Assembly: GCA_964036155.1 (NCBI GenBank)
Contig: OZ038422.1
Span: forward strand, 66,549,201 to 66,613,200
Reading direction: 5' to 3'
DNA length: 64,000 bases
Source of the DNA: Diploscapter coronatus
Taxonomy: Eukaryota > Nematoda > Chromadorea > Rhabditida > Rhabditidae
Shown here: positions 58,201 to 64,000 of the stretch, piece by piece
How the letters are laid out: every line of letters starts with the position of its first letter
Numbering within the stretch: position 1 is the stretch's first letter
Translations under genes and position numbers: made by a program
The notes under the pieces: generated by a model
What the model was told of the DNA's origin: nothing
Seen by the model: only the letters and a program-made list of their open reading frames with translations
The model's database searches: none

Positions 58201-61200
58201 GGTGGGCATTCCACTGGCGTCGAAGTACATGTCTCCGTAGGGCGAGTCTACGGGGATCTGCCTGACTGAGCGGGTCGTTGTCACTTTGGTCATTCGCGTT
58301 ACCTGCAACAGCAAAAACACTTGTCAACGATAAAATCTACTCTTTTTCCATTTCAATTCGATAAACATCGGCGGCAATGTCAAGTGAAGATACATTTTGC
58401 AAAAAGAAAATCTAAAAATATCACTATTCGCGAAAGTTGTTCCTATCACTAAAATAGTGCAAAGACAATTTTTTCAATGATCATGTGAAATCATTTTCGT
58501 GATTCTTGGGAATACCAAGTCAATTTTGAAAATCTTGATTTTAATCCAAGGAAAACCCCACCCTTTGCGTATGTCCATCCAGATTGTCTAGCTGATGTTC
58601 ATCCTCAGGCGGGTTGTCATAGTGCGTCTGAAATTCAATTCGATGATTCATTCTCCTTCCTCACTTCATTTCTCCATTTCCTTTGTTTCTCCCGCAAGCT
58701 TTCAAAGTGTAAGGCAGTTTATGCTCCTACTCAGTGCAGCGTGTTTATTGCAGACTTTAATTATCGTCTCTGCATATCGCATCGTAAATTTTGGATGCGA
58801 TAAGAAAATCGAAAGGATTCAAAAGTGCACATTCCTACTTACACAATTAGAACACATTGAAGATAATTCACTTTCAAAATGGCGTCTTGAAATAATCATT
58901 TTGGAAACAAAATAACATTGATAAAAGAAGAAAAGTCATTTTTTAAAAATAAAACTCTCAAAAAACTAACCTCATAAGTATAAGTGTAACTGGTTCCTCT
59001 GGCGCTGTTCGGGCCCGCCAACGATTCTGTCAGATAAGAAGTCGCCATTCTAAACAGGCATTTTATCGTATCAATCCTTTACTTGTGATACGGTATTATT
59101 AATATGGGTTCAGTGGTTAATCAAAAGCATCATTTATCAAAGTTTTTCATATTAGCTAATCTAATAAGTTGTTCAACATTTCATCGTCTTCGAAATCAAT
59201 ATAGAAAAGTTATATATGTTTACTTAAAAATTAGGATTAGAGACAATTTGTAGCACACAAAGGGAGTGATTTGTACCAAAACTGTAAGGAGCTTCCCTTG
59301 TAAATTGTGGTACAAATTACCTTCAACCCCAAAAATTATATTTGGATATCAGAGATTTTTATTAAAAAAAAAAAGGATTAAATTTTTTAAAATCAATATT
59401 TTTGAAGAATGCACTTACTCCGGATCGACGACGACCTCGCTGTCGATGTTCCACTCGCGGGGAACGGCCTCTTTCGGGACAGTGCTGAAATAAATTCCTA
59501 CATTTTCGCATCATCACTCCTTGTATAGTTCACTAGCAAAAAGCATTTGTAAAATTCACTCGACTTTTCTTCTCTTCTCTACTACAATTCCTATCCCTCG
59601 AGTCGGACAACTTTTACAAATGCTTATGAATTATACAGAAGGAGCCCACATCATCATACAAGGTAAATATGAACAGGAAATGCTGAATGCATGAAAAGAG
59701 GAAGAAATGAGGAAAATAAGGGAAAGTGAATGAAGAAGACGAAGAAGAAAATGGATCGAGACTAGTCAGTCAGGAGGGAGGGAAGGGATGGAGTAAAGAC
59801 AAGGCTGGGAATTCTCACTTCATCGAAGGGGGATCCAGAAATGCTTCAGATAAATGGAGAACAGGCCTGCTGTATTTGTCGCTTTTTTTGTTGAAAATAC
59901 TAATAAGAACTCTTTCATGTCCATTAACAACGAAGAACGTTTTCCTGTACCATGGATTGCAAGTTACCAGTGAGCGCGACTAATGCGTTATGCAATATCG
60001 ATTTTAGGTCCATTTAGATCTACTAATTTTGAAATGAACTATTTGATGCCTATCCCGTTCCTTGTTCATGATTATTAGTGAGTCTGTAACATTCCGGCTC
60101 ATGTCGCGCCTGCCTTTCTTCGCTAACGAACATGATAGTGAAGGGAAAAGGCAACAAGATGAGGTATGCGGAAGCTCAACATTTGGATATTTCTAAATCG
60201 AAACCAAAAGTTCAAATTTGAAAATTTGTTGAAACCAGAACAAATTTTCGCACACTTCTGATGAAAACTACAAAGGGGTAAAGATGATAAATACAGGACG
60301 AATCCTGAAGGGAAAAAGCTTCAACTAGAAGAACACAGCCTGTATCTGTTTCTAAACAAGGTCACAAAAGACTCCGACGATTTTGGAAGGAATATATGAA
60401 ATAGAAGTGCGAGAAGTGGCCGACAAGAAGAAAGGACGAAAAAGAAAGGAGATAAGACTCATTACAAGATTATCGCAGCCCAGATATGTTTGAATGTTTG
60501 GATATGAAAGGATGAAAAGGCGAGAAAAACCGGATGCAAAGTGGCGAGATTTCACGAGATTTTTTCGGATTCAACAATTGTAAATAGTCGAAAAAATCTC
60601 ACAATATCTAATGAAAACAACTATCTTTCTGAGGAACTATTCGATCCTATGAAAAGATATGAAAAATTTGTGAAAGTAATCAGAAATTTGTAAAACCTAC
60701 ATTTTCTTGAACAATTACTTTTTTTATCAGTTCAGGATCTTTCATAGAATTAGAATGACCAAAACATGATCAATTTCCATCAAAAACAGAGAACTGTACG
60801 ATGACTAACCCAAAAGTGATGCGCGCTATTTTTTAATTCGTTCTTGGTGAGATGTGAAGGAATTAAATCGAACTGTATGAAGCAAAGAAAGAAATGGGTA
60901 GAATGAGGGAAATCAGAGAGAACGTTAGAAAAAGATGCAGGAAAGTTGAGAAATAGTGCCTGAAAAAGGTATGGGCAAGAAAAATGAAATCGAGGAAAGA
61001 AAAGAACGGCGCGCTGGCCATTGGCTATCGCTTCGCGTTTTGCAGGGAGACCGTCCAAGTGTGAAATTTGGAAAGAGGAAATAGAGGAGAAAAGAAGCAG
61101 AGAAACATGAACATACAAGGTCGGAGAGAGCAGGGGGGAATTATGCAAAGGGCAACGAATACCTAGCGGTAGAAATTTGAGAGGATCAAAGGAACTACCG

Positions 61201-63066
61201 ATAGAAATTCCGCCGAAAACCTAGAAGAGAAATGGAATTTTTGTGAAACTTACAATTAGACGAAAATCAATCGAGAAAAGCAATAATTAGAGGAGAAAAA
61301 CTTTCTTCATTAGCGGTTTTCTTTCAAATTTATAAGTCGAAACGTTTCTTAAGTCTTATTAAAAGAAGAAATGAGTTTTGTTCACATCTCGAACAAGGGT
61401 AATAAAGAAGATAGCAAAGTTATCTCGATCAGAAGCTATTTTTCCCCGAAAATTTATGGGAAACCCAAACCTTTTCTCAGTTGTGAACAAGAAGAAGTTT
61501 GAGTGAAGAAATAAATCAAAGGGGTAGACAAACTCTGAAAGGTAGAAAAATAAAAGGAAGAGAAAAAGTAAAGAGAGGAGAAGACAAGAAAATAATAGAA
61601 GGGACTGTTAGACTGAATTGTCGCTTCTCTCTCCTTCTTTTTTATTCTATCGGTCATTCGACCGATCGATATTACTTCTCTTACTCAACTCGTCTAGTGC
61701 AGCACTAATCAAACGTCCTTTCTCTCTCTTCTTCTCGTTCTCTAACTTTATTCCATTTATTTATCTCGGCATTTTCTCTTACCTCTCAAAATCCCTTATC
61801 TCGCATCATTTTCTGCATCTTTGTCTCTCTCTACAAACACCTAGGTCACTGTCTCTCTCCTTTGCATTGGCATCTCTCATGTGCGAACAACTACGAGGAG
61901 AATGGGGGACAGTAAATAATGTGTCATTCGGAAAAGAGGAAGACAATATCAGATGATATCAATCAATTAGTCACTAAAGCAAGGTCGCAATTACTATTTT
62001 GGAAGGTTTCCATGTATCAAAAATAAATTTTTGTGCTTACAGAATGAAGATCAGGTTTGAGAAAAATGACCTTTTTAATTTTCATAAAGAATTTTCTTTT
62101 AGCTCTTTTGGGATTATGTCAGTTTGAAGAAGAAGGAATAAATTCAAAAGAATCTCGAATTTTTAAATCCTTCACATGTTTTTTTAATAGAATTCCAGAT
62201 ATTTTTTCGTAAATTCCCAGAAAAGAATACCTGTGAAATTCAATATGTTGCATGAATCAATAGGCGGAATCTTAGAAATCGCGAGTATCTCTCTGAGAAT
62301 GAGTTGTAAGCTTGGAGAAAAAACCTGCCAAATGCTGAAGATCTGCAGGAAGAAAGCTTATAACTACAAGATAAAGTGATTCATCAAAATGCGAGGAGAA
62401 CAACAGAGAAGAAGGTATGAAAGAAAGAAGATTGTGGGATTGCTTTCTGATAGATGAGGAAATTAACGAAATGATGGACAGAAACTGCATTTTGTTATTC
62501 TGCCAGCAGAGAAAATGACTGCTCATAATTTACAGAGAATGAAAATGTGATGGCTTCAGAAAAACAGAAACAAAAAGAGGCTTCGGGTCTGATTAGAAAA
62601 GATTTGAGCAACTTTTTAGCTGTTCATCAGATAGTTTCTACCTACGCGCTAATGAATATGTTGCAGAAAAGCTTGCCCGCTCAATGTTTCAAAGAAAAAA
62701 ACAAAAGACTACTTTTTCGCGCAACTTTTGCGAGAAATCTTTGTACTTTTGTTGCAAATTTTGACGCTTCTTTTGACAAAACCTAGAAAGATGATGGAAA
62801 AAGTGCGCGAAGAAAACGTGTCAGAATAAGATTTCGGGAAAAAAAACAAGAGGATAAATTTGAATGATGAGAAAAATCAATCACTGATCAGCAATTATCA
62901 AAGGAAAGAATTGCGCGAACCTGACAAGAGTGTTGATTTGCTGGGAAGTGAAGACCTCTCTTTTTCTGACAGTCCGCTTGCCCGTGTCCGTCTCGATCAC
63001 CCACTCTCCGTCCTCGCCGCCCTCTTCGGGGATCGGCTCCATTAGCGGCTCCGCTATCCACGCCAT
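51959..63066 (-). CDS. jac-1: p120/delta-catenin with FN3 domains (JAC-1 type)
   Basis: A complete 26-exon gene, 3687 nt, 1228 aa, starting MAWIAEPLMEPIPEEGGEDG. Exons in coding order: 62921-63066, 59419-59484, 58971-59049, 58562-58627, 58160-58302, 57819-57895, then the FN3 block, then 55177-55311, the ARM block, and 51959-52235. Four fibronectin III domains precede an armadillo domain of the p120 class, with a Lys-rich loop. p120-catenins bind the juxtamembrane tail of classical cadherins and regulate adhesion and Rho GTPases at junctions. FN3 domains N-terminal to the ARM repeats are the nematode (JAC-1) arrangement; other p120 proteins lack them. The Tyr-rich N-terminal part (ARGTSYTYTYE) could carry phosphorylation sites. 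All joints are in phase. The start ATG is preceded in frame by a stop in the upstream UTR exon. Confidence 0.95.
52479..54985 (-). other. jac-1: jac-1 exons for the armadillo domain
   Basis: Exons: 54853-54985, 54688-54808, 54330-54568, 53994-54155, 53713-53857, 53241-53520, 52865-53026, 52479-52647. Typical repeat cores are visible: KQLNASGYLQHLTF, IQRNACACLKNLCFG, REEATAALWNLSSSD, VENVVCLLRNLSYR, LEASAGAIQNLAAC, VATALRNLALDQRN. The exon 53713-53857 encodes the p120-family loop inside the array with a Lys-rich run (PKTKRKDKKKKDTKED), which resembles the nuclear-localisation loop of p120. Confidence 0.93.
55382..57760 (-). other. jac-1: jac-1 exons for four fibronectin III domains
   Basis: Exons: 57642-57760, 57491-57566, 57258-57392, 56869-57066, 56482-56663, 56170-56314, 55960-56076, 55802-55914, 55542-55629, 55382-55495. 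FN3-1 (about residues 193-300) has VTLVWSDPPKKG; FN3-2 has VIEWSPPV, GYQIEYR and NGIYEFRIRARNAEGLG; FN3-3 has VKLMWAES and GSTYEFRVICVKG; FN3-4 has ITICWLPAD, GYDVEFRD and HDYQFRVLAHNVVG. The conserved Trp and the Y-x-F-R-V strand are present in domains 2-4 and weaker in domain 1, which has Cys pairs instead. Confidence 0.93.
59485..62920 (-). other. Long first coding intron of jac-1
   Basis: 3.4 kb with no exon I can support. Strong strand composition blocks are present: purine-rich + strand at about 59690-59830, 60840-61140, 61490-61600 and 62280-62480, and pyrimidine-rich at about 61620-61870. Several small open frames on both strands follow these blocks and carry no domain. Internal promoters or enhancers are possible but unproven. 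Confidence 0.5.
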
Positions 63067-63620
63067 TTCTGATTTCCGCGAATCGTTATTTCTTCTGCAA
63101 ATCAACTTGTTTTTAATCAAAAACTCATGTCAGTATTTTAGAAACTCGTCGATTTTGAGATTTTTTTCAAAACTTTTTTTCAAATGAATTTTAAGCTTTC
63201 TAAAAGTGAAATGAATTTTTCTGCATCAAGCGCGAATTTCCAGAGGGTGTCAAACGTTTGGTGACAAAATTATGCGAGAAATCTCAGATAAATTATGTTA
63301 CTGAATTCAATACACGTGTTACAGAACGTCTGATGCCCATTTTCATACATCTCTAGTTCAAATAAAAAATTGATGGATTTTTATTGTTCTAATAAGAATG
63401 GCATCGCTTTCGTTTTGATTCATTACTTCTCGATGCTTTTAAAGTCATTTTTTAAATTCTCTTACCAGCTCCATATTTGTCAGTCCGCTGTCTTCCCAGT
63501 TCTGCTTCTTCCTCGTCGTCTTTCTCGATTAGTCTGCCTCTCTGTGCTCTCTCGTCTTCTGCCTGTTTCGTTCTGCTCTCTCGTCGTCAGTCAGCAGCCT
63601 GTCAAAGACGATAATCATCT
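63067..63620 (-). promoter_or_regulatory. jac-1 5' UTR exons with a spliced five-codon uORF
   Basis: A strong donor (CTG|GTAAGAG) at 63467/63468 and an acceptor (TTTGCAG|AAG) at 63094/63095 define a 5' UTR intron. The upstream UTR exon is GA-rich on the - strand (about 63469-63610). Its last nine bases are ATGGAGCTG. After splicing they read on into AAGAAATAA, an upstream ORF MELKK-stop ending 19 nt before the main ATG (63066). The other frames through this joint also meet stops, which supports the chosen start. Confidence 0.6.
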
Positions 63621-64000
63621 TCACGTTTGATTGCCTTTTCGCGCATCTCACAACACCATTCATGAATCGAGGAGCGAAGAATCGAGAAGTATTTTGGAAG
63701 TGTTAAATTTGAAAGGGAGGGGGGATCAGAGTGGTTGTAAATGAAGGAGAAAATGAAGGGGGAAATGACGAAAATAAAGAAATCGAACAGATATATCCAA
63801 ATATGAAGAAGAAATGGAAAGATAGCTTGAACCATGAAATGACAAATTGAAATTTAGAAAAAGCGAAATCAAAACGAATTATGGAAAAAAAACTCATGGG
63901 GAATCTGAATTTCATTTCTTCAGAGATACGGAATTTTAGAAGGTTCAAGAAAAATCTGAAAAAAGAATCAGAAAAAGTCGAGAAAAATGCAACAAAATTC
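63621..64000. other. Upstream flank of jac-1
   Basis: Purine-rich + strand (many GAAA and GGGA words from 63700 on). I see no gene, repeat with a partner, or clear promoter element. The open frames on the - strand are low complexity. Confidence 0.4.

Noticed and set aside
60780..61148. 122-aa - strand frame in jac-1 intron 1
   Set aside because: It is a Phe/Ser/Leu-rich reading of a purine-rich block; low complexity and no start context.
1..64000. CRISPR arrays, prophage, operons with Shine-Dalgarno sites, rRNA or tRNA genes
   Set aside because: None was seen; the window is intron-rich nuclear animal DNA.

Overview
This is eukaryotic DNA, almost certainly from a nematode. The genes are cut into many short exons with GT..AG introns, often only 40-60 nt long, that end in TTTCAG or a close variant. 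A p120-catenin with four fibronectin III domains in front of its armadillo repeats is known from C. elegans JAC-1. There is also a nematode-type serpentine chemoreceptor. I could not identify the species. All gene models were assembled by hand from splice signals and reading phase. In six of them the summed exon lengths are exact multiples of three, which is the main support for the models.

Layout. (1) 1-20917, + strand: nearly all of a Flamingo/CELSR seven-pass adhesion GPCR. It has 54 exons here and 2446 residues; only the N-terminal leader lies off the left edge. (2) 20911-39684: two direct copies of a unit of about 6 kb, each with a complete 17-exon SLC26 anion transporter of 714 aa on the - strand plus a TATA promoter. 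A broken mariner transposon sits in an intron of copy A. A Tc1-type foldback and a 156-bp insertion sit in copy B. About 4.8 kb of decayed retroelement DNA (BEL/Pao gag, LTR-like pieces, a foldback) separates the copies. (3) 41331-44000, +: an unfamiliar 373-aa F-box protein. (4) 44869-50646, +: a serpentine chemoreceptor whose first intron holds a 2-kb foldback element, followed by a truncated paralogue at 50980-51256. (5) 51959-63066, -: a complete p120/delta-catenin gene (26 exons, 1228 aa) ending in a DSWV PDZ ligand, with a spliced five-codon upstream ORF.

The genes do not form a pathway or operon. Flamingo and p120-catenin both act in cell adhesion, but p120 binds classical cadherin tails, so their closeness looks incidental. 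I found no wholly new system. The best leads are the mosaic divergence of the SLC26 pair, three filled or empty insertion sites, the duplication breakpoint at the Flamingo stop codon, the degenerate Flamingo GPS, the hidden chemoreceptor and F-box genes, and the upstream ORF of the catenin.
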